From assembly GCA_022712315.1 (NCBI GenBank), contig JALAGS010000229.1, forward strand, positions 1-56,081: a DNA stretch of 56,081 nt. The letters are read 5' to 3'. Origin of the DNA: Sphingobacterium sp. Lineage in GTDB: Bacteria; Bacteroidota; Bacteroidia; Sphingobacteriales; Sphingobacteriaceae. Each line of letters opens with the position of its first letter. Position 1 is the stretch's first letter. A program made the translations under genes and the position numbers. The notes beneath the pieces were generated by a model, which was given only the letters and a program-made list of their open reading frames with translations, was not told the origin of the DNA and searched no databases. Shown piece by piece: positions 7,435 to 16,076 of this stretch.

Positions 7435-9504
7435 TTAATGATCAGCCAATTTTTTTCGTAGATAATTGTATATTTCAATCTGCGAACGACAAGGTGCCTT
7501 TTTATTCTCCACGTAATGATTGCTAAGCGAATTGTTAAGTATGCGCGCTTTGACATTATCATTGAGCTGTATTTGAAGCATTTCTTTTAAATCTTCCTTG
7601 ATTTTTTTGCTCGTTATTTTGACCGCTGCTTCAATACGATGATCCAAATTTCTTGTCATCCAGTCGGCAGAGGAAATGAATAGCTGTTCTCGGCCAGCAT
7701 TGTAGAAATACATCACACGGGCATGTTCCAAATACTCATCGACTATTGAAATGGCATTCATTTGCAATTTGAACGTCTTTTGATTTGTAGCACAGTAGAT
7801 TCCCCGGATAATAAGATCTATTTTGACACCAGCGGTAGCTGCGTCATAAAGCTTTTTAATCATTTCTTTATCACTCAGTGAATTTACCTTGACAATGATA
7901 TACGCCTTTCGACCCGCCTTGGCTTCGGTAATTTCCTGGTCGATATAGTGCAGGAGTTCTCTGCGCATATCCGTTGGGCATATCAAAAGGCTTTTGCAAT
8001 TTTTGATCATCTCTGCAGGATTTGATTTAGGACGTCTTAGGTAATTGAAAACCTTATTGATATCAGCAATAACATCCCTGTTGCTCGTTAAAAGACAATA
8101 GTCACCATATAATTTGGCCGTTTTTTCGTTAATATTTCCTGTGCTAACAAAACCATATTGAATCGTTTTCATTCCAATACGTTTTTTTATGACACATAGT
8201 TTTGCGTGTACCTTTTTATTCGGGATACCTGTCAATACTTTAATGCCCTCTAATTCTAATTTCTCTTTCCAGTCCAGGTTATTTTCCTCATCAAATCTTG
8301 CACGAAGTTCGAGCATCACGGTGACTTCCTTTCCATTGCGGGCTGCATTAATCAAGGCATTCGCAACCTTTGAATTTGAAGCTAAGCGATATGCCGTAAT
8401 CTGGATCGTTTTTACATCCGGATCCATCGCTGCTTCTCGAAGCAGATCAATGATCGGTCTAAACTCATGGTATGGAAAGGAGAGCAGCACATCTTTTTTC
8501 AATACGGTATCCGTTACACGTTCGTAATTCTGAAAATAAGGATGCGGAAAAGAGGTTCGCTCCAAAGGTTGGTTGTAGGATTTAAACACATTCGGGAAAT
8601 CCATGAAGTGCTTAAAGTTATGTATTTTTTGTCCAGGAATAATACTGTCTTTTTTTGAAAGGTTAAGTTTCTTGATCAGGAATTCAACCAATTTAGCGTC
8701 CATTTCTTGATCGAATATAAATCGTGTAGGCTTACCTTTTCTTCTATTTTTTACCCCTTTGCTGATTTTCTCAACAAGTGTCGTGTTGATGTCGTTGTCA
8801 ATATCGAATTCGGCATCTTTTGTTACCTTAAAAACATGTGCATTGAATACATCAAAACCAAAATAGGAGAATATTAGTGGTAGATTAAACTTAATGACAT
8901 CTTCAAGCAGGATAATATGTTTTTCATCTTTTGGCGAAGGTAACTGCACAAAGCGTCCATTTTGACTGGTCGGAATCTCGATGAGTGCAAATTTTGTTTC
9001 ATATTGCCATTCCTTCTTTCCCATTGCGATACCCAGATAGAGACTCTTGTCACGAATATAGGGCATAGGACGTATGTCGTCCAATATCAACGGAATAACG
9101 TTCGATTCGACCTCATCCTGATAATAGTCACTGACAAACTTTTGCTGTTCGGGATTGAGTTCTTCACTGGTCTTGATATAGACATTTTGTTTGGCCATAT
9201 CTTTTTGGATACGGTTCCAGGTACTGTCAAATTTCTTTTGCTGCTTGATTACCCGGATATTGAGTTCTTCCAGGATGAGCTGTGGATCTTCATAAAAGGA
9301 TTGGTTGGCGCTTTTGTCTTTCAGGTCAATAGCCCGTTTTAGACCTGCAACACGCACACGGAAAAATTCATCGAGATTATTGGAAAATATACCTAAGAAT
9401 TTGATTCTTAAGGGTAAAGGGACTGTCTCGTCCGCTGCCTCCTGTAATACTCTACCATTAAAGCTCAACCAGCTAACGTCTCTAGGAATAAATTTTTTCG
9501 CCAT
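7435..9504 (-). CDS. ppk1: Polyphosphate kinase 1
   Basis: Polymerises the gamma-phosphate of ATP into inorganic polyphosphate through a phosphohistidine intermediate. The 689-residue length is typical. The N-terminal domain begins RDVSWLSFNGRVLQEA, the standard PPK1 opening. The autophosphorylated histidine is H433 in KKVHAKLCVI, and the second conserved histidine lies in NLDHRIEAAVKI near the C-terminus. The two PLD-like catalytic domains occupy roughly residues 320-680. It is transcribed alone; the spacing to the downstream VanX-like gene is 123 bases. Confidence 0.95.
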   Translation of the reverse strand: MAKKFIPRDVSWLSFNGRVLQEAADETVPLPLRIKFLGIFSNNLDEFFRVRVAGLKRAIDLKDKSANQSFYEDPQLILEELNIRVIKQQKKFDSTWNRIQKDMAKQNVYIKTSEELNPEQQKFVSDYYQDEVESNVIPLILDDIRPMPYIRDKSLYLGIAMGKKEWQYETKFALIEIPTSQNGRFVQLPSPKDEKHIILLEDVIKFNLPLIFSYFGFDVFNAHVFKVTKDAEFDIDNDINTTLVEKISKGVKNRRKGKPTRFIFDQEMDAKLVEFLIKKLNLSKKDSIIPGQKIHNFKHFMDFPNVFKSYNQPLERTSFPHPYFQNYERVTDTVLKKDVLLSFPYHEFRPIIDLLREAAMDPDVKTIQITAYRLASNSKVANALINAARNGKEVTVMLELRARFDEENNLDWKEKLELEGIKVLTGIPNKKVHAKLCVIKKRIGMKTIQYGFVSTGNINEKTAKLYGDYCLLTSNRDVIADINKVFNYLRRPKSNPAEMIKNCKSLLICPTDMRRELLHYIDQEITEAKAGRKAYIIVKVNSLSDKEMIKKLYDAATAGVKIDLIIRGIYCATNQKTFKLQMNAISIVDEYLEHARVMYFYNAGREQLFISSADWMTRNLDHRIEAAVKITSKKIKEDLKEMLQIQLNDNVKARILNNSLSNHYVENKKAPCRSQIEIYNYLRKKLADH

Positions 9505-9640
9505 AACTAAATATACGTAAATTTAAAAAGCAAAACTATAGCTCTAGGGGTGATAAACGAACTTTTTCGTGTTAAAGAATTATTAAGTTATTTTTTGTTT
9601 ATGTATCTCAGCACGCGTGTTAATAAGAATTCTGCATAGC

Positions 9641-9678
9641 AAAAAAAATCCCCCAAAGATTCATTCAAGCTTTGGGGG
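9641..9678 (-). terminator. Intrinsic terminator downstream of the 9703-10080 gene
   Basis: On the minus strand a 9-bp perfect stem (9670-9678 with 9650-9658, CCCCCAAAG type) is followed by eight T (the A run at 9641-9648). This ends the 10669-9703 transcript. Confidence 0.85.
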
Positions 9679-9702
9679 AACGGCATGATGTTTTGTTTCT
9701 TT

Positions 9703-10080
9703 CTATTTCTTCTTTCCGTATTTTTTGGAAATTTGAATAGCTTTGTATTTTGTTGTGTCAAAATGCGGTGTATCGATCGACAGGCTTGTCGGATAAGGGG
9801 CGCTGCGATCGAAGAAGTATACGGTTGTGGTACTTCCATAATCATTGACAGGCATCAGGTCAAGGCAACCCGAATAGTCTGCGTTCAGCAGGTCACCTAC
9901 CGTTACGGCATAAATGCGTATGATACCACCTTTGTTTTGTTCGTTTCGTACAAAAGCAACCTCCTTAAAACCTCCGGGTAAATCTTCTATACTTTTCTGA
10001 TTGAAGCTATCTTTTAAAATAAAACCCAACAGCACTAAAATCGGTATGACCAAAAGCCATAACCTTTTATTCTTCTTCAT
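9703..10080 (-). CDS. Small membrane-anchored protein of unknown function
   Basis: A 125-residue protein I do not recognise. Residues 5-22 (KRLWLLVIPILVLLGFIL) form one membrane segment or an uncleaved signal; the rest is soluble and probably periplasmic, with a lysine-rich tail (ISKKYGKKK). It begins 10 bases after the DJ-1/PfpI gene and ends just before a strong terminator, so the two form one transcript. No catalytic motif was seen. Confidence 0.65.
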   Translation of the reverse strand: MKKNKRLWLLVIPILVLLGFILKDSFNQKSIEDLPGGFKEVAFVRNEQNKGGIIRIYAVTVGDLLNADYSGCLDLMPVNDYGSTTTVYFFDRSAPYPTSLSIDTPHFDTTKYKAIQISKKYGKKK

Positions 10081-10090
10081 TAAAATAGAC

Positions 10091-10669
10091 TTAAATTGTA
10101 ATTGTTATTCCTAATAATTTGTAAAACTCTTTTAAAATTGCCTGATGTCCTGGCCATGCTGGCGAGGTCACTAAATTGCCGTCTACTACTGCCTGATCTG
10201 CTGGAATATTTTTCCATGTGCCACCCGCTAATTCGATATCGGGACCTACTGCAACATAGGCGGTCAGGGTACGTCCTGCAAGGACCTTTGCCGCCGTTAA
10301 CACTTGGATACCATGGCATATCGCTGCGACCGGTTTGTTTTGCTCAAAGAAGTGTTTCGTAATCTCCAACACACGTTTGTTGAGTCGGATATATTCTGCC
10401 GATCGGCCACCCGCAATATATAAACCATCATAATCTTCGACATTTACCTGATCGAAATCCTTATTGATAGCGAAATTATGTCCACGCAGTTCTTTATAGG
10501 TTTGGTCACCCGTGAAATCATGGACTGCTGTGGGAACAACATCTCCGCTTTTACGATCTGGAGCAATTGCATCTACAGTGATTCCTATTGATCCCATTGC
10601 CTGAAATGGAACCATTGCTTCGTAATCTTCTACAAAGTCTCCAACAAGTAATAATATTTTTTTTGCCAT
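10091..10669 (-). CDS. DJ-1/PfpI family protein
   Basis: A class I glutamine-amidotransferase-like protein of 192 residues. The nucleophile elbow is AICHG with C118 and H119, and an acidic residue near E14 in DFVEDYE matches the Glu that contacts the cysteine in this family. Members act as glyoxalase III/deglycase-type or stress proteins, and the exact activity cannot be assigned. Its ribosome binding site (AGAGG) lies inside the 3' arm of a 16-bp hairpin just upstream (10675-10721), so initiation may be structure-controlled. Confidence 0.85.
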   Translation of the reverse strand: MAKKILLLVGDFVEDYEAMVPFQAMGSIGITVDAIAPDRKSGDVVPTAVHDFTGDQTYKELRGHNFAINKDFDQVNVEDYDGLYIAGGRSAEYIRLNKRVLEITKHFFEQNKPVAAICHGIQVLTAAKVLAGRTLTAYVAVGPDIELAGGTWKNIPADQAVVDGNLVTSPAWPGHQAILKEFYKLLGITITI

Positions 10670-10674
10670 ATCAA

Positions 10675-10721
10675 AAAACCTCTTTTAATAGGTTTTCAAT
10701 TTACATATTAAAAGAGGTTTT
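10675..10721 (-). terminator. 16-bp perfect hairpin: terminator of the FMN reductase and possible RBS-masking leader of the DJ-1 gene
   Basis: Positions 10675-10690 and 10706-10721 are perfectly complementary with a 15-base loop. Read on the minus strand, the stem ends in GGTTTTTT, typical of an intrinsic terminator for the upstream gene. The 3' arm also carries AAAAGAGG, the likely SD for the ATG at 10669, so the same element could hide the ribosome binding site. Confidence 0.7.
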
Positions 10722-10747
10722 CACAATGATTATTTGTTAATCTTTTG

Positions 10748-11311
10748 TTAACCCTGTACAGACAATTTTTCGGCAAGCGCACGTTTTGTTTTGCGTACTT
10801 TCGCTTCTAATTGACTTCTTAAGGTCGGATCGATAATTCCTTTACCTTCTTCAAAGTTTTTGTGGAATTCAGGAAGAGAGAAGGAGTCTAATATGTCGGC
10901 ACCATCCCAAGTGATTCGGTTGACGGCTGTATTCAGTACAGTGGCACCGCCCATTGGACCGGGAGCCGTAGCCAACAAGAAGACTGGTTTACCGTTGAAT
11001 AATTTACGGTTAGGAATACGTGAAACCCAGTCAACGATATTTTTGTAAGCTGTAGTATATGACCCATTGTGTTCAGCCAAAGAAATCAAAAGGAAATCTG
11101 CCGCATCCATTTTAGCAGCAAAGTCATGCGCCAATTGCGGAATACCTAACTCGACTTCTTTGTCGTAAGAATAAATAGGCATTTCAAAGTGATTTAGATC
11201 TAGCAATTCGATGATATCGTCTGCTTCTTTATAATATTTTGAAGTACTTGTAACGAACGTTTTGTTGATTGAATTTTTGTTGCTTGTGCCTGCAAATGCT
11301 AATATTTTCAT
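10748..11311 (-). CDS. NADPH-dependent FMN reductase family protein
   Basis: A flavodoxin-fold oxidoreductase of 187 residues. The FMN phosphate loop is near the start (AFAGTSNKNSINK, residues 6-18), and the second flavin-contacting stretch is AEHNGSYTTAYKNIVDW (around 79-95), followed by PVFLLATAPGPMGG. The family reduces FMN, quinones, azo compounds or chromate with NAD(P)H; the substrate is not determined by sequence. It is transcribed alone and ends in the 10675-10721 hairpin. Confidence 0.85.
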   Translation of the reverse strand: MKILAFAGTSNKNSINKTFVTSTSKYYKEADDIIELLDLNHFEMPIYSYDKEVELGIPQLAHDFAAKMDAADFLLISLAEHNGSYTTAYKNIVDWVSRIPNRKLFNGKPVFLLATAPGPMGGATVLNTAVNRITWDGADILDSFSLPEFHKNFEEGKGIIDPTLRSQLEAKVRKTKRALAEKLSVQG

Positions 11312-11499
11312 CTTTATATCATTAGTTATGAGGAATTGAATCTGGTCGAAATGATTGAATTCTTACCTCGTTATTACCTGTGGAAAATCATTCACTTTTC
11401 CTGTTTTCAATATGTTTTAATTATAAAACCGAGTCAAACTTACAATATAATTGCTGGATAAATGTCAGTTAAATGTCTCTGAAGGGCATTTTAGTGTAT

Positions 11500-12408
11500 T
11501 TATTGATGTAGGTCAATAAAATTAAAACGCTCGTACATACCAAGTATCCCTGTAAGCCCCCCGGTATGGATAACGAGGACCTGATCTGCGGGGGTAAAGT
11601 AGTCCTTTTTGATCAGATCATCTACGGCATAAAGCAATTTTCCTGTGTAAGTGGGTTCAATCATGATTCCTGTCGTTGCTATAAAATAATGGACAAATTC
11701 CAGTAAGGCTGCATTGGATTTAGCGTAGCCTCCAAAATGATAGTCAAGATGTAAAATAGGGGCGCTGATATCGGGATAAAGCTGGTTTACTTCGTCTTGA
11801 ATAAAGCCGCCGTTTTTTAAAACAGGTACGCCATGCACACGGGTAAAAAGATCCCGTTTTTCTATTGTGCTGGCTATTCCTGCTAGTGTAGTTCCTGTAC
11901 CACAGGCTGTAAAAATATGCTGGTATTCATGCTGGAGCTCATCAACGAGTTCAGCGCAACCCTTTGCTCCTAAAATACCGTAACCACCTTCATGGATATA
12001 AAAAGCCTGTGGATCCTGACCAAAATAGGTATTGTACAGGTTTTCTTTATTTCGGTAAGATTCGCGGTCAACATAAATCAGCTGCATTCCAAAAAGACGG
12101 CACATGGTTAAGACAGGATTGTTAGCTCCTTCTTCGCCACGCACAAAAGCTGTTGTTTTAAATTTAAATGTCGCTCCAGCACAAGCTGTCGCCAGAAGAT
12201 GGTTGCTCCATGCACCACCAAATGTAACAAGATGGTCCTTCTGGAGTTGACGTGCCTCTTCCAGATTGTATTTTAATTTTCGCCATTTATTGCCTGATAT
12301 AAAGGGATGTATGAGATCATCCCGCTTAAGCGTTACTTTAATATGCTTCTTTTCCCAAGCGGGAAGGCACAATTCAGTTTCGGGGCTATGGATTTTGAAC
12401 GGCAACAT
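11500..12408 (-). CDS. 1-aminocyclopropane-1-carboxylate deaminase / D-cysteine desulfhydrase family PLP enzyme
   Basis: A fold-type II PLP enzyme of about 302 residues. The Schiff-base lysine is K41 in SGNKWRKLKYNL, and the phosphate-binding glycine loop appears as ACGTGTTLAG. The family covers ACC deaminase and D-cysteine desulfhydrase; the shorter length and Bacteroidota setting fit the latter group better, but the substrate is open. The frame is open upstream to 12504; the ATG at 12408 is chosen because it begins the conserved N-terminus and lies downstream of a TAAATTTG -7-like box at 12431-12424. It is divergent from rluD. Confidence 0.82.
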   Translation of the reverse strand: MLPFKIHSPETELCLPAWEKKHIKVTLKRDDLIHPFISGNKWRKLKYNLEEARQLQKDHLVTFGGAWSNHLLATACAGATFKFKTTAFVRGEEGANNPVLTMCRLFGMQLIYVDRESYRNKENLYNTYFGQDPQAFYIHEGGYGILGAKGCAELVDELQHEYQHIFTACGTGTTLAGIASTIEKRDLFTRVHGVPVLKNGGFIQDEVNQLYPDISAPILHLDYHFGGYAKSNAALLEFVHYFIATTGIMIEPTYTGKLLYAVDDLIKKDYFTPADQVLVIHTGGLTGILGMYERFNFIDLHQ

Positions 12409-12423
12409 AACATTAAATGAAAA

Positions 12424-12431
12424 CAAATTTA
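12424..12431 (-). promoter_or_regulatory. Candidate -7 promoter box (TAAATTTG) for the ACC-deaminase-like gene
   Basis: Exact match to the Bacteroidota TAnnTTTG -7 motif on the minus strand, 15 bases before the ATG at 12408. No clear -33 box was found, and the region is AT-rich, so chance is possible. Confidence 0.3.
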
Positions 12432-12465
12432 ACGAAAATTGTTTCATTTGGTTTATTTTTGTAAC

Positions 12466-13512
12466 ATGACAGAACAAATTGGATCGCAAGATCAGGAAGA
12501 ACAAGAATTATTTGAACATCTACGTATTGAGGTGGATAAGGGGCAAGCGTTACTCCGCATTGATAAATATCTGATGAACAGGGTGGAAAATGCAACGCGG
12601 AGCAAAATTCAGCATGCTATTGAAGCAGGTTCTGTCATGGTTAACGGTAAGGAGATCAAGGCGAGCTATAAGGTTAGACCTGATGACCTGATTACATTGG
12701 TGCTGCCTGATCCGCCTAGGGACAACGAAGTTTATCCGGAAAACATTCCATTGGATATCAAATACGAGGATGACGATGTGCTGATTGTGAATAAAGAGGC
12801 CGGAATGGTCGTGCATCCGGGATATAATAATTATACAGGGACGCTGGTCAATGCGCTTACTTACCATATCCAGCAGTTGCCACAGCTGCCCGGAAATTCA
12901 GATCGCCCAGGCCTAGTACACCGAATAGACAAGGACACTTCGGGGCTATTGGTCATTGCCAAAAACGAAAAATCAATGGCCTTTTTGGCAAAGCAGTTTT
13001 TTGATCACAGTATTACAAGGAAGTATATCGCATTGGTTTGGGGTGATTTAAAAGAAGACGGAACAATTACAGGATATATTGGCCGTCACTTGAAAGACAG
13101 ACGTATTATGGCGATGTATGATAGTGAAGATAAGGGACGTTGGTCAGTGACGCATTATAAGGTCTTGGAGCGATTGGGTTATGTGACTTTAATCGAGTGC
13201 CAATTAGAGACAGGACGCACACACCAGATTCGCACCCACATGCAATCAATTGGGCATCCACTATTTAACGATGCTATGTATGGCGGAGATAAGATTTTAA
13301 AAGGCACCGTATTTTCAAAATACAAGCAGTTTGTGGATAACTGTTTTTCATTACTGCCACGACAGGCACTGCATGCACAAGTTTTGGGATTTATTCATCC
13401 TACTACAAAAGAAAATATGTATTTTGAGGTACCATATCCTGAAGATTTTCGTTTAGCTTTAGAAAAGTGGCGTGCTTACGCTGCAAATTCAATGGCTATA
13501 GAGAATGATTAA
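12466..13512 (+). CDS. rluD: RluD-type 23S rRNA pseudouridine synthase
   Basis: Isomerises uridines to pseudouridine in 23S rRNA, in the RluA family. An S4 RNA-binding domain is at residues 30-80 (LRIDKYLMNRVENATRSKIQ and MVNGKEIKASYKVRPDDLI). The catalytic domain has HRIDKDTSGLLVIAKN, with D155 the conserved catalytic aspartate. The length of 348 residues is standard. The ATG at 12466 is used; an upstream in-frame ATG at 12439 would add nine hydrophobic residues unlike the family. It is followed after 19 bases by the class IV aminotransferase gene, probably in one transcript. Confidence 0.9.
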   Translation: MTEQIGSQDQEEQELFEHLRIEVDKGQALLRIDKYLMNRVENATRSKIQHAIEAGSVMVNGKEIKASYKVRPDDLITLVLPDPPRDNEVYPENIPLDIKYEDDDVLIVNKEAGMVVHPGYNNYTGTLVNALTYHIQQLPQLPGNSDRPGLVHRIDKDTSGLLVIAKNEKSMAFLAKQFFDHSITRKYIALVWGDLKEDGTITGYIGRHLKDRRIMAMYDSEDKGRWSVTHYKVLERLGYVTLIECQLETGRTHQIRTHMQSIGHPLFNDAMYGGDKILKGTVFSKYKQFVDNCFSLLPRQALHAQVLGFIHPTTKENMYFEVPYPEDFRLALEKWRAYAANSMAIEND

Positions 13513-13531
13513 AATTTAGAACAAAATTAAG

Positions 13532-14398
13532 ATGCCAATAAACTATATCAATTTCAATGGCAATGTAGTGCCGGAAGATCAGGAAATATTTAGCATTGAG
13601 AATAGAGGTTTTCGTTATGGAGATGGGTTATTCGAAACGATGCTGTATAAGGATGGTGATATCCGTTTTCTAAATTTTCATGTCGAGCGTTTACAGAAAG
13701 GCATGGAGTTGATTCATTTGGACGACGCCAATCTTTTCGATGAGTTTTTTATTCGTTCAAGATCCGAAGAATTAATTCGTAAAAATAATATGTTGGGGCA
13801 ACAGGTTCGCATCAGGTTAATCGTATTTAGATCTGGAGGCGGATTGTATAGTCCCACAAGCAATAAACCTGGTTTTGTTTTACAGGTGCAACGCATAGAA
13901 CCGAATCTTCGGGATAAGAAGGTTGGTCTGATCGTAGGACTGTACAATGAATTCAAAAAGCCTTATAGTGACCTTTCAAAAATTAAATCCTTAAATGCGC
14001 AGATTTATGTTTTGGCTGGCATCTACAAAAAGAAAATGGCTTTTGATGATGTGTTGATTCTAAATCAGGAAGGGTATTTATGCGAATCATTGACCTCTAA
14101 TATCTTTGTCTATTATGAAAAGGTCCTTTATACGCCGGCCTTGTCTGAGGGTTGTATTGAAGGCGTCATGCGAAGGGTAGTGATGGACATGGCACAGGCA
14201 GAGGGAATTGAAGTAGTGGAAGCGCAGATAAGTCCCGAAATTATGAAACGTGCAGATGAGATTTTCTGTACCAATGCCGTGCAAGGTGTTCAATGGGTCA
14301 TGGGCTATAAGCAAAAACGCTATTTCAATAAGATATCACGTATCCTGCAGGAGAAATTGCTGAATTGGAACTACGATGTCAGTGATGAACAGGACTAG
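13532..14398 (+). CDS. Class IV aminotransferase (PabC / branched-chain or D-amino-acid aminotransferase-like)
   Basis: A fold-type IV PLP enzyme of 288 residues. The N-terminal signature is RGFRYGDGLFETM (residues 25-37), the catalytic lysine is in SKIKSLNAQ (K152), and the C-terminal part has EGCIEGVMRR and EIFCTNAVQGVQWV. Sequence alone does not decide between 4-amino-4-deoxychorismate lyase and an aminotransferase; the size and the short N-terminus favour a PabC-like role. It lies 19 bases after rluD and ends before a symmetric hairpin shared with the convergent reductase gene. Confidence 0.8.
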   Translation: MPINYINFNGNVVPEDQEIFSIENRGFRYGDGLFETMLYKDGDIRFLNFHVERLQKGMELIHLDDANLFDEFFIRSRSEELIRKNNMLGQQVRIRLIVFRSGGGLYSPTSNKPGFVLQVQRIEPNLRDKKVGLIVGLYNEFKKPYSDLSKIKSLNAQIYVLAGIYKKKMAFDDVLILNQEGYLCESLTSNIFVYYEKVLYTPALSEGCIEGVMRRVVMDMAQAEGIEVVEAQISPEIMKRADEIFCTNAVQGVQWVMGYKQKRYFNKISRILQEKLLNWNYDVSDEQD

Positions 14399-14411
14399 TC
14401 AAATTTGATAT

Positions 14412-14450
14412 CATACAAAGGGGCAGGATTTAATCTTGCCCCTTTGTATG
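14412..14450. terminator. Bidirectional hairpin terminator between convergent genes
   Basis: A 19-base arm (14412-14430) pairs with 14432-14450 with one G-T wobble, core AAAGGGGCA. It lies between the stops of the aminotransferase gene (14398) and the reductase gene (14430), overlapping the latter, and can serve both strands. Confidence 0.75.
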
Positions 14451-15005
14451 TATGATTCTTTCGGCCCACTGCTCAAATGCGTTTTTAAAGCTGCGCAGAA
14501 AGTCTTTGGTTTTTTGTGATTCCACTTTTCCATCGGTACCGACACAAGTTGTTATATCGCCTAGATAAGCTTCGGGTTGCTGCATCGTTAAAAGATTAAC
14601 AAAGACGAGTGACTGACGCAGATGATGGTTGGCGCCAAATCCGCCATAAGCCCCCACTGATGAAGAAATTATCGCAGCAGGTTTACCGTCCCATTTATTT
14701 TTGCCATAGGGTCTCGAGCCGACATCAATGGCATTTTTTAGAACGGCCGGAACAGAGCGGTTGTATTCTGCTGTAATAAAAAGTACAGCATCCAGAGACG
14801 CGACCTCCTGGCGGAAGCGGGGGTAGCTAGCCGGCGGATTGCCCTCATCGTCAAAATCCTGATTATATAAAGGAAGTTCACTAATATCGATTATGCGATA
14901 GCTAAATTGCGATTCCTCCTGTTCAAGAATAAACTGCGCTATCTTTTTATTATAAGATTCCTTTCTCAAGCTACCGACCAATATGCCTACGTGATATATA
15001 CTCAT
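14430..15005 (-). CDS. NADPH-dependent FMN reductase (azoreductase/ChrR-like)
   Basis: A 191-residue flavodoxin-like reductase. The FMN phosphate-binding loop is GSLRKESYNKKIA (residues 11-23), and the flavin-contacting loop is ITAEYNRSVPAVLKNAID (around 77-94), the classic pattern of the quinone/azo/chromate reductase group. It is convergent with the class IV aminotransferase gene and shares its terminator. It is a second, clearly distinct member alongside the 10748-11311 gene. Confidence 0.88.
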   Translation of the reverse strand: MSIYHVGILVGSLRKESYNKKIAQFILEQEESQFSYRIIDISELPLYNQDFDDEGNPPASYPRFRQEVASLDAVLFITAEYNRSVPAVLKNAIDVGSRPYGKNKWDGKPAAIISSSVGAYGGFGANHHLRQSLVFVNLLTMQQPEAYLGDITTCVGTDGKVESQKTKDFLRSFKNAFEQWAERIIHTKGQD

Positions 15006-15200
15006 GGTGATTTCATTAAAGTCTCTATGATGTGAACAACTGATCCTTCAAAAAGGTTTGCTATTTATGGTGAATTAGAAGGGTTTTTAACCCGTTCAAA
15101 CTGAGGTTTTTATCATTGTGTTAACAAAAATTAACATTTAAACATTAATCTTTTGCATACTGTTTGTTGTCGTATTGTAAAGAAGAAATTACAAACTAGA

Positions 15201-15208
15201 GGGAGGAG
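15201..15208 (+). promoter_or_regulatory. Strong Shine-Dalgarno sequence
   Basis: GGGAGGAG lies 8 bases from the ATG at 15215 (counted from GGAGG). Such a full SD is uncommon in this window and suggests high translation of the following secreted protein. Confidence 0.6.
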
Positions 15209-15214
15209 CTACTT

Positions 15215-15742
15215 ATGAAAAAATTGTTTTATGCAGCGGCGGTTATTGTCGGGCTTTTTACGGCAGGAGCTGCACAGGCACAAGTCAGTATCAGCGTTAA
15301 TATCGGCAGCCAGCCAAGCTGGGGACCAGCAGGTTATGATTACGCGCGCTATTATTATATTCCAGAATATAATATGTATTATGATGTGCCGGCAAGATGT
15401 TATGTTTATTACGATAACGGCGGCTGGATAAGAAGGGCAAGCCTGCCAAGAAGATACAGACATTACGATTTTTATCGTGCTCATAAGGTGGTCATCAATG
15501 ATCGTACGCCTTGGCATCACCATGATCGGTACAGAAGCCGTTATGGCGGTTACCGTGGAAGACAAGTTGCAATTCGAGATAGTCATCATGGTGGTGGATA
15601 TTCATTTGCAAGCGAACGCAGGGTAAGCCGCGAACGTTCATGGGGTGAAAGTCGTCGATATGATAGGGGATACGATAGAGGAAATGGACATGGAAACGGT
15701 CACGGACGTGGTCATGGTCATGGTGGAAGACACAGGGATTAA
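15215..15742 (+). CDS. Secreted Tyr/Arg/His/Gly-rich protein of unknown function
   Basis: I do not recognise a named family. Residues 1-23 are a clear signal peptide (AAQAQ cleavage region). The mature N-terminal part is tyrosine-rich (YDYARYYYIPEYNMYYDVP) and resembles the small YXWXXG-like secreted proteins common in Sphingobacteria; the middle is arginine-rich; and the last 40 residues are a low-complexity tail of RG, GNGHG and GHG units rich in His. The tail could bind metal ions or polyanions, which is inference only. A strong SD precedes it and an intrinsic terminator follows, so it is a monocistronic, likely abundant product. Confidence 0.75.
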   Translation: MKKLFYAAAVIVGLFTAGAAQAQVSISVNIGSQPSWGPAGYDYARYYYIPEYNMYYDVPARCYVYYDNGGWIRRASLPRRYRHYDFYRAHKVVINDRTPWHHHDRYRSRYGGYRGRQVAIRDSHHGGGYSFASERRVSRERSWGESRRYDRGYDRGNGHGNGHGRGHGHGGRHRD

Positions 15743-15764
15743 TTAAGATTTTCCCAAAAATACG

Positions 15765-15797
15765 AAAGGAATCTATATTGCATGGATTCCTTTTTTT
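15765..15797 (+). terminator. Intrinsic terminator after the secreted His/Gly-rich protein
   Basis: AAAGGAATC (15765-15773) pairs with GATTCCTTT (15785-15793), followed by a T run to 15797. Confidence 0.85.
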
Positions 15798-16076
15798 CTG
15801 AACTGCCTTTTTATTGATGAATATATTTTTTATTGAGGTATCAATGAATTCGCTGGGCTCGGTTAACGCTTAGAAAGAACTGTCAGTCCATTTACTTAGT
15901 TGCTGTTGCTTACGAAATCATGAGGTTTTTTGGTACGTAGACAATAAATTAAATAACATTACAGCCTGATTAATAAAAATTATCTTAATTTTGCGCTACA
16001 AGTGACTAAAATCCCTCATTTGATGTGATTTTTAAGTCTTGGTGAAACAATTGTAATGTGTAAGTTAATTTTTGTA
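15798..16076. other. Intergenic region before the NodB lipoprotein gene
   Basis: No credible gene was seen here. It holds one TAnnTTTG box (15986-15993) and otherwise unstructured AT-rich sequence. Confidence 0.5.
15986..15993 (+). promoter_or_regulatory. Candidate -7 promoter box (TAATTTTG) for the NodB lipoprotein gene
   Basis: Exact TAnnTTTG match about 84 bases before the chosen ATG (16077). A -33 box is not obvious. Confidence 0.35.

Noticed and set aside
12454..12461. TATTTTTG -7 box for rluD
   Set aside because: It matches the motif but lies 4 bases before the chosen ATG, which would need a leaderless or later start; considered chance.
15231..15431. Alternative-frame gene inside the secreted His/Gly-rich protein gene
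   Set aside because: The main frame has a signal peptide, strong SD and terminator, while the alternative frame has none.
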